Assembly: GCA_030770535.1 (NCBI GenBank)
Contig: JASVEC010000003.1
Location: 1,922,001 to 1,986,000, forward strand
Length of the DNA: 64,000 nucleotides
Source: Batkoa obscura
Lineage: Eukaryota > Entomophthoromycota > Entomophthoromycetes > Entomophthorales > Batkoaceae
Reading direction: 5' to 3'
In this document: positions 22,501 to 33,793 of the stretch, in pieces
Layout: every line of letters begins with the position of its first letter
Position numbering within the stretch: the first letter of the stretch is position 1
Program-made: the position numbers and the translations under genes
Notes under the pieces: model-generated
What the model was told of the DNA's origin: nothing
Seen by the model: only the letters and a program-made list of their open reading frames with translations
The model's database searches: none

Positions 22501-24532
22501 TCTATCTTGGAACCTCCAAGCAAAAAGCAAAAAGGAGAAAGCAACTTAATATCAACTGTGTTTTCAAATCAAGATAAACTTGAATTTAAGTCACACAAAG
22601 CACTCAAAAAAGGGCCATACACTTCAGATGAACCTCATAAAAATCAAATAAGATTTACTCCAACTCAAGTTGAAGCTATCTATTCTGGGTGTAATAAAGG
22701 ATTAAGTTTGATTGTAGGGCCCCCTGGTACCGGTAAAACAGATGTTGCTGTACAGATCATTTCTAATTTATATCACAATTATCCTAAGCAAAAAGTGTTA
22801 TTAGTTACCCACTCAAACCAAGCACTTAATCAACTTTTTACAAAGATTGCAGCGCTTGATATTGATCCACGCCATTTATTACGTTTAGGTCATGGGCATG
22901 AAGAGTTGGATATGGAGGAATCCTTTTCTAAGTACGGGAGAGTCAACTCATTCTTGGAGCAAAGAATAACTCTTTTAGAACAAGTTAACAGACTAGTTAA
23001 AGTATTTGAATTAGACGGTGATCATGCTCATTCTTGTGAATCAGCTTTACACTTCTATCAAGAATACGTGGAACCTAAATGGGATGAGTATTTGAGGTTA
23101 TTAGGTATATCTAATAAGCAAAATAACAATGTGTCTGATAGTATCACCTCTTCTTTCATCGCCAATAACTTCCCATTTACCGGGTTTTTTATTGATGCTC
23201 CAAAGCCTTTAGTTCCAGAGGATAAAGAAGAAGCTGTAGAAGCTATCTTTGGTTGCTATAGACATATCACCCACCTTTTTGACCAAATCAAAACCATATA
23301 CCCATTCGAACTTTTGCGCAGCAGCAAAGATAGGGCTGACTATTTATTAGTCAAAGAAGCAAGGATTGTAGCAATGACATGTACACATGCAGCTTTGAAA
23401 AGAAGAGAGTTAGTTAGATTAGGGTTTACATATGAGAACCTTATTTTAGAGGAAGCAGCTCAAATATTGGAGATTGAGACTTTTATTCCATTTGTTTTAC
23501 AAGAAACCTCAGTAGATCAAGAAGCCCATTTACAAAGAGTAGTACTTATTGGCGACCATAAACAACTTCCACCTGTAGTCAGAAACCTTGCATTCCAAAA
23601 GTATGGTAACATGGGTCAATCCTTATTTTCGCGTTTGATAAGATTAGGTGTGCCTAAAATACAGTTAGATTCCCAAGGTAGATCTAGACCACAGATAGCT
23701 GATCTCTATAGGTATAGATACCCTGGTTTAGGCGATCTTTCCCATTTAACTCAAGATGCCTTTAAGCTTGCAAATGCTGGGTTTGCTCATCCATTTCAAT
23801 TTATAAATGTTAACGAAGGGCAAGGTGAAAATTGTCCTGTACCATTTTTTTACCAAAATTTAGCAGAAGCGGAATATGTGGTAGCCATGTACCAATACAT
23901 GCGATTGATTGGGTAGGTTTAACTAACCTTTTGGGTTATATTTATTAATTAATTGTTTTGTAGTTATCCAGCATCTAAAATAACGATTCTAGCCACTTAT
24001 AATGGACAAATTTCATTGATTAAAGATATTATTTCAGTAAGATGTTCTAAGAACCCACTGCTTGGCAATCCAGCCAAGATTAGTACAGTAGATAAATATC
24101 AAGGAGAACAAAATGATTGTAAGTTTCATTTAAATTAGTAAAAATAAATGATATTAATATTATTTAGATATTTTATTATCGTTAGTTAGAACTAAGGCAG
24201 TTGGCCATCTTAGAGATATACGTCGTATGACTGTAGCACTTTCTAGAGCTAAACTTGGGTTATATGTATTTGGGAATAAAAATTTGTTTATGTCCTGCTC
24301 TGAGTTGCAACAAAGTATTGCGCCTTTCTTTCAAGGTAAAGGGGATAAATTGGTATTGGTTAAAGAAGAAAGTTACCCAACTGACAGAGAAGTAACTAAC
24401 ATTCCATCTGGACAACAGGTCTCTGGATTAAAAGAAATGGGTGTTTTAGTTCATGAAATGTTGAAAGAACAAGTGGAGTCTCAATTATCAGCATTAGATG
24501 AGACAAATAACGAGGTACAAATGGAAGATTAA
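19571..24532 (+). CDS. AQR: Aquarius-type intron-binding spliceosomal RNA helicase (AQR/Cwf11)
   Basis: An SF1 helicase that joins the spliceosome with the XAB2/SYF1 group and contacts the intron upstream of the branch point. Exon 1 (19571-20158) has an unusual Arg-Gly tract ([13 protein letters not shown]) and a long acidic/Lys-rich segment before family similarity begins at FLWPNYAP. The ARM-like N-terminal half contains [11 protein letters not shown] and [12 protein letters not shown]; then come [19 protein letters not shown] and DPNQYQNDL. Helicase motifs are visible: Walker [10 protein letters not shown] (~22711), [35 protein letters not shown] and [13 protein letters not shown]. About seven introns, including those at 23916-23962 and 24120-24166, keep frame. 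The total of about 1,450 residues matches the animal protein. The large 21.1-23.9 kb exon is unbroken. Confidence 0.93.
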
Positions 24533-24755
24533 ACCAGTCTTTAAATGTTCAAAGTGGGTATGCAAATACATCATTGAATTCAAGCCAAGTACAAAATAAT
24601 TATAAATTGACCCTTCTTTTTGTCTTTTTATACACTTTTCTTACTTAAAAAAGATCAAAATAAATAAAGATTTAAAATTGAAAAGGTTTACAAAGTTTCT
24701 ATTACAAATAATTTAATTTTTAAAAGTTAGTTTAATTAAATTATCAATTTCGTAT

Positions 24756-26178
24756 TCATTCTTTATCTTCTAAAACCTTAACTTCACTCCGTGGTTTGTT
24801 TTGATTAATTGTGTTATAAATACTCAATGCCTAAAGATTTATGTTAACAATGAAAACTAAAATTAAAACATTAAATTTACCTGTGCGACCATACTTCCAA
24901 CATCGTGGGATGAAGCAGGCACTACCACAGCTGTACCTTTTTTAGCCAATTGTCCAAATGCTTCAACATATTTCTCAGCAACGGTTAAAGAAACTGCATC
25001 GGAGCCTCCCTTATTTTGTATGCTTTTGGAAACCTTTTCAATTCCTGCGGCAGTGGCGGTAGCCCTCAATAAGATAGCATCTGACTCACCTCTAGCATGA
25101 TTGATCTGTTGCATTTGGGAAGCCTCGGACTCTAAAATAAGTGCTTGTTTATGACCTTCAGCTACATTGATTTCGGCTTGACGGCGACCTATAGCTTTAT
25201 TTAATATCTATTTCGGCCATAAAAAAGAAAAAACTTGCCTTCAGATTCCAAAATTTGAGCTCTCTTTGATCTCTCTGCAGAAACAAGTGAGTGCATAGCT
25301 TGCACAACATTCTCTGGTGGGTGGATGTCTCTAATTTCATATCTCAGACAACGGATTCCCCAAGACTCTGAAGCTGCGTTGATAGCTTCAACAATGTTAG
25401 AGTTAAGTCTATTACGCTCAGCCAAAGTTAAGTCTAGAGTCATTTGACCGATTTCAGCTCTCATAGTGGTTTGTGCTAATTGGGCAATGGAAAAATGGGC
25501 ATCTTCAACACCATAAGAGGCCTTGGGTTAATGTTAATATCTTTTTGAAAAAAAAAGTCTTAGATTAAAACTTACTTTATAAGGGTCAACTACTTTGTAA
25601 TACAAGACACCATCCAAACGTAAGGTGACGTTGTCTTTTTAGGGTTTAATAAAATGAAATGATAATCAAAGTGAAATCAAAATACCTTGCGTAATAGCGG
25701 TTTGGGTAGGGATGGCTACAGCCAACTCTTTTAACACATGGACATATTTGATACGGTCCAACACAGGGATAAGGAAGCAAAGCCCAGGTTCTAAAACAGT
25801 GTGAAATTTACCCATCCTTTCAACGATCCAGGCTTCTTGCTGGGGTACGAATTTAACAATCTAAAAATATTCACTTAACATTATAATTAACCAACTATTT
25901 ACTACTTACTGTATTTAAGGGTAACCTCTTTTGAGTTGCAGCAGGAAGCGTTACATTGGAGCTACCTTCTGAAAAGTAGCGTGGTGGACGATCTTGGCCT
26001 GAGCTAAGGTATTTTGGATAATACGAGTTTATAAGTACTCTGGTTAATGGTAAAGCTTTACGGGTAACTGAGCCATACGAAAGTTTCTTAAATGTGAATG
26101 TTAATTTGTGAAGCTAAATATCTATTACGAACTTACTGGAATTATTCGATTTGCTAACATTTTTTTTGTGATTGTCAT
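24756..26178 (-). CDS. Mitochondrial stomatin-like protein 2 (SPFH/prohibitin domain)
   Basis: An inner-membrane scaffold of the SPFH family that organises cardiolipin-rich domains and protease complexes. The ATG at 26178 (MTITKKMLANRIIP) is in frame with a second ATG at 26160; the first is preferred because it extends a basic presequence. The N-terminal region is followed by LPLNT, then the SPFH start IVKFVPQQEAWIVERMGKFH, the LEPGLCFLIPVLDRI loop, the DNVTLRLDGVLYYKVVDPYK strand and the coiled-coil part NKAIGRRQAEINVAEGHKQA. The C-terminus ends NKPRSEVKVLEDKE. Five to seven introns have clear splice signals. Length is about 370 residues, as in SLP-2. It is convergent with Aquarius. Confidence 0.9.
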
Positions 26179-26925
26179 TTTGGAAGAGATGAGTTTTTAT
26201 ATTCTTTGAGTTTTTTTTAAAAATTACTATGACATAATCGAATTTTGCTATAATAATAAGCGCAAAGATTCAATTAATTTGCAATTTTAAAAAAAATAGA
26301 GTGGGCAAATAAACCTTCTAATTATTATAAGAAATAGCCTTTAACTAATAGAAAACCTTTGATCGCATTATAAAAAGGATCAATGGTTTATTTCTTATAA
26401 CATGGAACAAAGAAAGTTATACAAGGACATTGCACAGCCATTTTAATTTTCATAAAGATCATAATAGAATATTAAATAAGGCTGCTACTATTAAGGAAGT
26501 TTATAGTACTATCAAATCAAGAAAACAAAACCTCTCATAAGTTAAAGTAAAATGTCAAGAGAGATAATACCTATAGATGATTCCCTATAAACAAAAAGTG
26601 CGTAATAAATTATTGAAATTTGATTCATTTACCTATAGTTCTCCTTGAGCTTTTATACAAATTAAATGTTATAAAATTATTAAATATACCATTTTACCAC
26701 ATAATATGATAATGTTAGTAAAATATAACCCTATCGGTTATTAAAAATGGGCGGCAAAATGATATCGGTCTTGACGTTTAAACGCGTTTATTATTTTTTA
26801 TACTAATAATCTCCATTAATAATCTCCATTTAATTAAAGATACATTCCCTTTATAATAAATAATGCTCTTAATTTGATTTTACAAAGTCATAATTTAAGT
26901 ATGTAGAGGAGAGAATTATCAAATT
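26179..26925. other. Intergenic stretch with a weak coding-like relic
   Basis: On the plus strand at about 26350-26540 a frame without an ATG reads KTFDRIIKRINGLFLITWNK, then HFNFHKDHNRILNKAATIKE, for roughly 60 codons before a stop. After two further stops the same frame still looks coding (MIPYKQKVRNKLLKFD). I do not recognise it. The rest is featureless. Confidence 0.3.
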
Positions 26926-26939
26926 CTTTTAAAATCATT

Positions 26940-28342
26940 TTGTTTTTAGTTTACTTTAGAGTGATATTAGAATTCAATCATCTGCTAGTTATTTTATTAG
27001 AAGATATATTCAAGTTATTGAACCCAGAGGAATTCTTCAATCTAAGCTATTTAAATAAATATTTGTATAAGGTTATAAACAATGTTATCAAGTTCAATTC
27101 AACCTATTCAATTTATGAAGATTCTAAAAAGTATAGTAGTTATCAATATAGATTCATTGAAGAAAATGGACTATTAATGAAACATATGGATGTAAATTTC
27201 ATCTACATTAGAGATCTAATTAATTGTTCAAATTTAATATCTATAAGTTATTTCAATTTTCTTTTTGGTTTTGATAACAATGATAAAAGGAACTTCGTAT
27301 TGTCAAAATTAAAAAAACTGACTGTAACTGGTTACAGTTATCACCATGTTTTTAAATTATTCAAAAGTCATTTAAATCAAATTGAAATATTCGAACTTAT
27401 TGTGAATAATATGACTGTTGAGGAGGATTTGTTTATAAAGGATATTATTAAATATCTAAATCCAAATAAATTAAATGTCTTTAAAATAAATATAAATAAC
27501 GAACTTTGTCTTGATGGATTAGACATTATAAAAAAGGAATTCAATAGGTCAAAGGTATTACATTCAATGACAAGTATAATCTATAGCAATTATGATGAAT
27601 TCAGTCGCGATATTAGTTTTACATCTAATTTAGATTTAGAAATTTTGGGAGGAATAAGTTTCGATATCAAAGAGTTAAGAAATTTAAAACAATTAAAAAA
27701 TATCAACTTAATAGATTATTATAGTATACTTTTGGGTGTTAATGACGGTGTTGAGCATGATATTATAGATCTAGTAAAGAACAATAATATCTATACTTTA
27801 GGTTATTTTAGTTCATACATTAAAATCAATAATATTTTTTTAAAACTATCATCGTTAAAACAAATTTATATAGTAAATTGTCATCAATAGAAATAATAAA
27901 CTTAATCTCTCTTATTCCTAATGTTCAAATCCTTCGGTTCCATGAGCTTAACTTAAGCGTTAAAAATATATATAAGAAACTATCTTTAAACAATGACGAA
28001 TTGGATAAAAGAGAGCATAATCTACTTCAATGTAACTATATAGGAAAAATCAAAATTAAGTTATTTTATATTACATTTAAAAAGTTTAAATGGGGATGTA
28101 TTTTTTTGTTTAAGAATTTTACTAACAATCTTTCCGCTGAAATAGTGCTTAAAAGATGGAAAAAATAATGAAGTCAAAAAAAACATCCCCAAATATTTCT
28201 TACTCCTCTTCCTAAACCTCGAAGTATTAATTATAAACTAACGACTCCTTTGTTGCTTATTACACCTAGTACTAAGAAAACAAATGTAGCTATTTTTAAG
28301 GAGTTAGAGAGTATTCCTATACTTAATTGGTTGAAGTTATAA
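26940..28342 (+). pseudogene. F-box-like/LRR-like gene, apparently damaged
   Basis: A long open frame (about 26965-27889) begins after a possible acceptor with FNHLLVILLEDIFKLLNPEE and FFNLSYLNKYLYKVINNVI, an F-box-like start, followed by leucine-spaced repeats. No convincing ATG lies in frame; the open frame itself begins at a TTG. At about 27875-27890 the frame stops (NCHQ-stop), but the overlapping frame continues the repeat pattern as SSIEIINLISLIPNVQILRF, so a one-base change is likely. A family-A MITE (28091-28192) sits near the 3' end. After it, a further open stretch (28201-28342; LTPLPKPRSINYK ... LNWLKL) looks like the old C-terminus. Either a pseudogene or a gene whose introns I misread. 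Confidence 0.5.
28091..28192 (+). mobile_element. Family-A palindromic MITE, copy 7
   Basis: TGGGGATGTATTTTTTTG at the left and AAAAAAAACATCCCCA at the right form a near-perfect inverted repeat. It sits inside the 3' part of the damaged F-box-like gene. The flanks are AA/AA rather than TA. Confidence 0.75.
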
Positions 28343-28798
28343 TAGAAATTATTTTAGTTTTTCTTAAAGTTTAATGCTTATGATTTATTATAACTAAATT
28401 TCATAGCTTTTTGGTATAGCCACAGTTAATCTCAACCGCTAGAAAATTGAAGATTAAATCATACATAAAGTGGTTAATCTTAATAATTAAAATTTAATCC
28501 TGGTAAAAATTTAATGATTTGGTCAATTAATTACAATAAAATTAATCAGGTGCTCTTAAATGTAATAAACTATAGCATTTTAAATGAATTAGTGATAAAA
28601 TAGAATATACATTAAGAAAACAATTCCAACAATATGGTAAAGAAAATTAAAAAATAAATAAATATATTAAAATACACATTAATTTAAAATATATAACATT
28701 TTATTAAAGTTCCATATTCGAACTTAATATAGAAAAGGTAAGGGGAAGGTAATTTTTTGAAACTAAGTTCATTAAAAATGACACTAGTAGATAAGAAA
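28343..28798. other. Featureless intergenic stretch
   Basis: I see no gene, RNA or repeat here beyond general A+T richness. Confidence 0.5.
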
Positions 28799-29323
28799 TT
28801 AATTAGATTTTGATCTTAATTTTGGTAAGCAATGGGGAGCAGATCTTAATAAAAGTAAAGAATGAATAACATCCACTTCATCTGGAGTTAACGTATTTGG
28901 AAGTTCAGAAGGAGTAGCGGTAGTGGTAGTAATTGAACTTACAGTAATTGAAGTAGTTGTAGTAGTTGTAGTGATAGTATTAATTTTGCTTTTATTTTCT
29001 TTATCATTACTATTAGTATCCATCTCATCATCTTCATCATCAATCGTTTGTTCTTTAAATAATCTCTTTTGTAACCTTAAATAACATTGTTGTTGAATCC
29101 AATCTTCTTTATAATATCCATAGATTTCTAAACTACGTTTACGTACCCTAGCTTTTAAATCATTCATACGATTGGCTTGTGGATTTTTATTACGATTTCT
29201 TTGCTTACGGAGCCGCGCTTTACGTCTTTTTTCTTCTTTTGCAGACTCATCATTTTGGTTACGTGAAGTTTTCTTGATTGTATCAAGGGCATTTGGTGGT
29301 TCTTCATGGGTAATAAACGACAT
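28799..29323 (-). CDS. Basic, low-complexity protein of unknown function (probably nuclear)
   Basis: A 174-residue single-exon ORF with an ATG at 29323 (MSFITHEEPPNALDTIKK). Residues ~30-60 are strongly basic (KEEKRRKARLRKQRNRNKN, DLKARVRKRS), a likely nuclear or nucleolar localisation signal or nucleic-acid contact. Then a short helical segment (EDWIQQQCYLRLQKRLFKEQ), an acidic stretch (DDEDDEMD), a Thr-rich run and a C-terminus SLLLLRSAPHCLPKLRSKSN. It does not have the Asn/Arg spacing or the leucine heptads of a bZIP. I do not recognise the family. The gene is isolated, with the MITE-bearing F-box-like relic beyond its 3' end. Confidence 0.6.
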   Translation of the reverse strand: MSFITHEEPPNALDTIKKTSRNQNDESAKEEKRRKARLRKQRNRNKNPQANRMNDLKARVRKRSLEIYGYYKEDWIQQQCYLRLQKRLFKEQTIDDEDDEMDTNSNDKENKSKINTITTTTTTTSITVSSITTTTATPSELPNTLTPDEVDVIHSLLLLRSAPHCLPKLRSKSN

Positions 29324-31035
29324 AGCTGAAAGGTAGTTACAAATCGATTCAAATTTAAACTGTGGCTAGGTAAACTACCAATTCAGTTGAAAACCAGGTT
29401 GGAAAATGGACTTTAAAAAACAAAGTTAAATCTTGGAATTGGATTGAATTTGAGTATTAATATAGATTTTGCCTACTTTTTTTTCTCTAAACTTTATTTG
29501 ACAGTCACGAAAATTGTTGGGGTTAAAGTGATTGGCTGCCATCAAGCCATTAGAGTTGTAATGAAAGGTGATTGGTTGACGATAAGAATCATAAGATGCT
29601 GTGCTTTAGAAATTTCTAGAATTTTATATTAGTAAACTACTCAAGGATAACCCTTATGATCTTATAAACTAGGTCAGACTTACTCACCATTATTACCACA
29701 AAAGTTTAATGAAATTTATGCTTTGATGTTGTATTGTTATTTATTTTTAAGTTAATAATATTTTTTTATTTTATTTTAAATAAAATATGTGTTATCTAAG
29801 ACTTGATTTAATTTATGGGATAGATTATCTATGATGTAAGTTTGGGGTGGTCAACTTCAATTACAAATTAGTAAATGCCAGAAATTTTGAAAAATCAAAA
29901 ATTGGACTTTATATTAAATATAGCATATTATAAAAACTATCATATTTATTTATTTACAATAATCTAGATACCTTTTTATAACACTATCGCTATTATAGTA
30001 GCGTGAGAGATTATGTTCATAAATTTATTATTAAATTTATTATTTATTTGAGCCTGTTATTATTCTTTTGAAATTAAACTAGTTAAACTATATTATTAAG
30101 TTTTTAATTTAATTTAATTAAACTTTTATTTTAAAATGATAATGTGTAATAAAATAATTCTAGTAACAAAATTGATAGTTTTCATATATTCCCATTTAAT
30201 ACTTATAGTTTATTTACATAACAATAATCATATATTAAATATAAATAACTCTGACAATTGATGGGGTTATAAATTAAAACAAATAAGTCTAATTATAAAA
30301 TATTCTAAATATAAAACTTTGAATTAAGCTAAATATTATACTTTTATTATAACTTCATCCAATTAAATATAGGAACTTTTTCTAATTAATTACAAGTAGA
30401 GCTACATTTACATTCGTAATAGATGTAATAAATAACAATAAATATTCAAACTAGAATTGATTTTTTGTGTATTTATCTTTTAACCACTTGGTTAAAACTA
30501 TTTGTTAATTTTGTGCCAAAGTACAGTTGTTATAACTCAATCATGAAGTGGAGGAATTGTTCAATTAAGAATCGAATCTAGACACCAATTTTACTAAGGA
30601 TTAAATATTAGACTTTGAGAAAAGTAAACAATCAAATGGGGATGTACTTTTTTGTTTAAGAACTTTACTAATAATCTTCCCACTCAAATAGCGCTTAAAA
30701 AATAAAAAAGTAATGAAACCAAAAAAACATCCCCAAATAGTAGTTAAAGGAATTTTTGAGAAATTCCGTATTTGAATTTTAATAGTAGGAAGTTTTTTTA
30801 AAATCAATAGAATTTATATTTTTGTCTAGCTGGGTCAAATTGGATAGCTTAACATTAAGTTTCAATACTGACAAGAAAAATTAAGTCGCTGTTTGTACTT
30901 AAAGGGTTAATTAAATCGAAAATAATTGCCAATTTTGAACTTCACTAATGAAATTCCTTATGATACCACTTACCAAAATTGTTCATTTCATAAAAATAAA
31001 ATCAATTCTAATATACTTTTGATTTAACTTTATAA
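29324..31035. other. Gene-poor intergenic stretch
   Basis: Contains one family-A element (30637-30735). ORFs such as 29444-29632 have no similarity or context that supports them. The remaining sequence shows no recognisable feature. Confidence 0.5.
30637..30735 (+). mobile_element. Family-A palindromic MITE, copy 8
   Basis: A 99-bp copy, TGGGGATGTACTTTTTTG ... CAAAAAAACATCCCCA, with a slightly diverged core (CTTCCCACTCAAATAGCGC). Confidence 0.75.
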
Positions 31036-31425
31036 AAGGGTTTTCATTTATTTGATGGTTATAATAGTATAGATATACATTATATACCTCAAAATTTTAT
31101 TAATTCTTTTAATGAAAAAATCATTCAAGATGCTATTAATATATATACATCAACTTATACCAGTGTTGAATATTTTTTAATAATTATTATTGATAAACAG
31201 TCTTTTATGGATGATACATTGAAGTTAGTTTATTGTGAAAAAGATAGTAAGAATATTATTAGTTTTCGATGTTATTCGGAGTATTTAAATGATATATGTA
31301 CAGCTTATGAGTTTGGTAATGATTTCGATGAAGGTATTAAATCGGAATTTAAAAAATAAAGTTATAATGAGGATGAATATAAGAAAAATACAGAGAATTG
31401 GGTAGTTATTAAGAATAAATTATAA
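31036..31425 (+). pseudogene. Coding relic of an unknown protein
   Basis: A continuous frame of about 130 codons has no initiating ATG and one internal TAA at about 31357. It reads FHLFDGYNSIDIHYIPQNFI, then SVEYFLIIIIDKQSFMDDT, YCEKDSKNIISFRCYSEYL and, past the stop, SYNEDEYKKNTENWVVIKNK before a final stop at 31425. Codon and amino-acid use look protein-like on both sides of the stop. I do not recognise the family. Confidence 0.4.
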
Positions 31426-31758
31426 TGTATAATAGTAAAATTTACCTTCCCTTTATCTTTTGTATATTAAAACTTTAATATTCAATTTTTTAATAAAGTG
31501 TTAATTATGTTGTATTATTATTTGTTTTTAATGTTATTTTATTATTAAATGAACTAACTTAAGGAACAAAATAATACTTTAATTAACAAATTGAACTTAA
31601 ATATAATATTAAACAATGATTTAAACTTTATCTTCAATAGTAGCTCATTTATTACCCTCATCTCAATTTGTTAAAAAAAAACATTATCTCCTTGCTCCAC
31701 TTGCTATAAACCCATATCAAAACTTTTCTTCCATTTTGAATGCTTATTATTTCCAATT
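31426..31758. other. Featureless intergenic stretch
   Basis: A+T-rich sequence downstream of the relic and of the MED29-like gene. No feature was recognised. Confidence 0.5.
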
Positions 31759-32437
31759 TTATTCTTTCTTTTCTTTTTTAACCTGTATACCATTCTCTTC
31801 TTCTTCTCCCCTTCTTTTGTTTACATTCCTATTATTATTATTATCATTATTTAATAATTCCATATAACCATCAATAATTTTAGGATCACATTCTAAAGCT
31901 CTTATACAATTTAACTAGAAAAACAAAGTATTATAATGAAAACAATTAAAATAGTTAAAATACTAGAACTATATAGATAAAAAGGAATAAAACAAAAGAC
32001 TTACCAATAAAATATGCATTTGATCACATACATTTTCAAAATATTTATAATCTTCTAATACATTGCTTATTTTATCCGTTAAAAATTTATCATATTCTTC
32101 TTTCGTTAAAGTGCTAAAAGATAATAAATTTATTAATACAAATCCACTTTCTCTCTCTTTATAACTCCTTATAAAAAAGTACTTACCCATTCTTATAATT
32201 TAATGTATCTTCCGCTATCTTTATAGTTAAATCTATGACATTCTAAATTGATTAATTTTATTATATTAAATCTTAATCAAGTGTTATAAATGTTAAATTT
32301 ACTTCAAATATAATATTTAATTCTTTAACTTCTTTTAATAATGGCCCATTGTTTTGTTCATTACTTGTATTAGAATCTCCAGAATCAGTATGGTCTAAAT
32401 CAATAGTTGATAAATCAATGTTTGTAATGGAAGACAT
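31759..32437 (-). CDS. Small nuclear protein, possibly Mediator subunit MED29-like
   Basis: Four exons are joined by introns with clear GT...AG ends. Exon 1 starts at the ATG at 32437 (MSSITNIDLSTIDLDHTDSG) and is acidic/polar. Exons 2-3 carry a helical core with NVIDLTIKIAEDTL, EEYDKFLTDKISNVLEDY and KYFENVCDQMHILL, then LNCIRALECDPKI. The last exon ends with a basic/acidic tail (GEEEENGIQVKKEKKE). The size (about 150 residues) and the 'FxxxCDQxxxxL' helix resemble MED29, a small tail-module subunit of Mediator that links activators to RNA polymerase II, but the match is short. It is divergent from the RRN6-like gene over 126 bp, a likely shared promoter. Confidence 0.4.
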
Positions 32438-32563
32438 TTGAGATAGTTGGTGATTTTATCAAAGTTGAAATGAGACAAAATGAAATTAAGTTTTTGAGCT
32501 TAAAGAGTAATTAAAATTAAATAAATATTTGAAATAAAAATCAACTTTTTTAATAAAATCAAA

Positions 32564-33757
32564 ATGAAATCAAAAATCAAAAGAAAACAAAAGGACACAA
32601 ATAAGCCAACGAAAGATACATTTGAGCCTAATTTTATTACCCACGGTTCCACAGGCCAATTGAATTTTAATATTGATTTATCAGCTAATAAACAAGAAGA
32701 TGTTATTAATTTAAATTTTAAAAATCAATCAAAGGGTAAATTTGAATTAAATTAATTAAAGTTTAATATTAATTAAATAAAAGGGAGTATTGAATATTAC
32801 AAGCCAAACACTGATATAATAAAATTACATCCTAGTATCCGTCCTAATAAACCAAGAAGATTTTTAAAACCGAACAAAAAAGAGTTAAAAACTATGGTAA
32901 TTTAAATTGATTCATTTAATATCTAATAATTTATATTTTTATTTAGATAAATTCAATACCTTCTTTAAGAGATGATTTATGTTTTTCGAAAGATTTAATT
33001 ACTAATTATTTATTAGAAGAAGAAATCAATACTTTTAATAATACACTATTTGACCCAATATTGGGTAATCAGTTATGTTTGTTTACTATTAATAATCATA
33101 AATTACTTGCTTTTCCAGATGGCCAACTGGCTTTAGATTTGCGTAGGTAACTTTCATTAATATATTATCTATATTATTTATATTATTTATATTATTATAA
33201 ATAAACACATAAACTGATATATAATATTCATACTATTAGGTATACAACTATTAGATTCCAACTTAGAAATGAATAAAAAAAAGAAGTCAATAATAATTTA
33301 TAAATCAAATACAAGAATTTTACAAATTAATAATCAAAATAATTTAATTTGTATTCGAACAATGTCTGGATTTATAATAATTGAAATTGACATTATAAAA
33401 GATAAAATTATTATAAAAAATAAACAAGAATTTCCAATACAAGAGAGTATCTTTGATATTAATTTTAATTCATTAATTCAAGATGAAATTGTTATAATGG
33501 ATAATAAATTAAATATTAAATTATTTGATATTTCATTAGGTGATAAAAGGTAGTTTAATTATTATATTAAATTATTATATTCTATTTTATTAATTTATTT
33601 ATTTTTAGTAATCAATTGATTAAATCCCCTTGGGAAAATTATAATGAATTAGATCAAAGTATTCGATCTTTAGGTAATTGTAGAATCATACAAAATCCAA
33701 GAACTTTTATAGTTGGAAATCAAAAATCATTATTTGTATTAGATAATAGAGTAAGTG

Positions 33758-33793
<36 letters not shown>

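Noticed and set aside
29444-29632. 62-codon plus-strand ORF upstream of the basic unknown protein gene.
   Set aside because: The frame opens at a TTG, not an ATG, it overlaps the likely promoter of the minus-strand gene and it has no recognisable motif.
32564-32755. Reading the 63-codon ORF as a complete small protein.
   Set aside because: An intron at 32735-32781 removes the stop and joins in frame to the rest of the RRN6-like gene.
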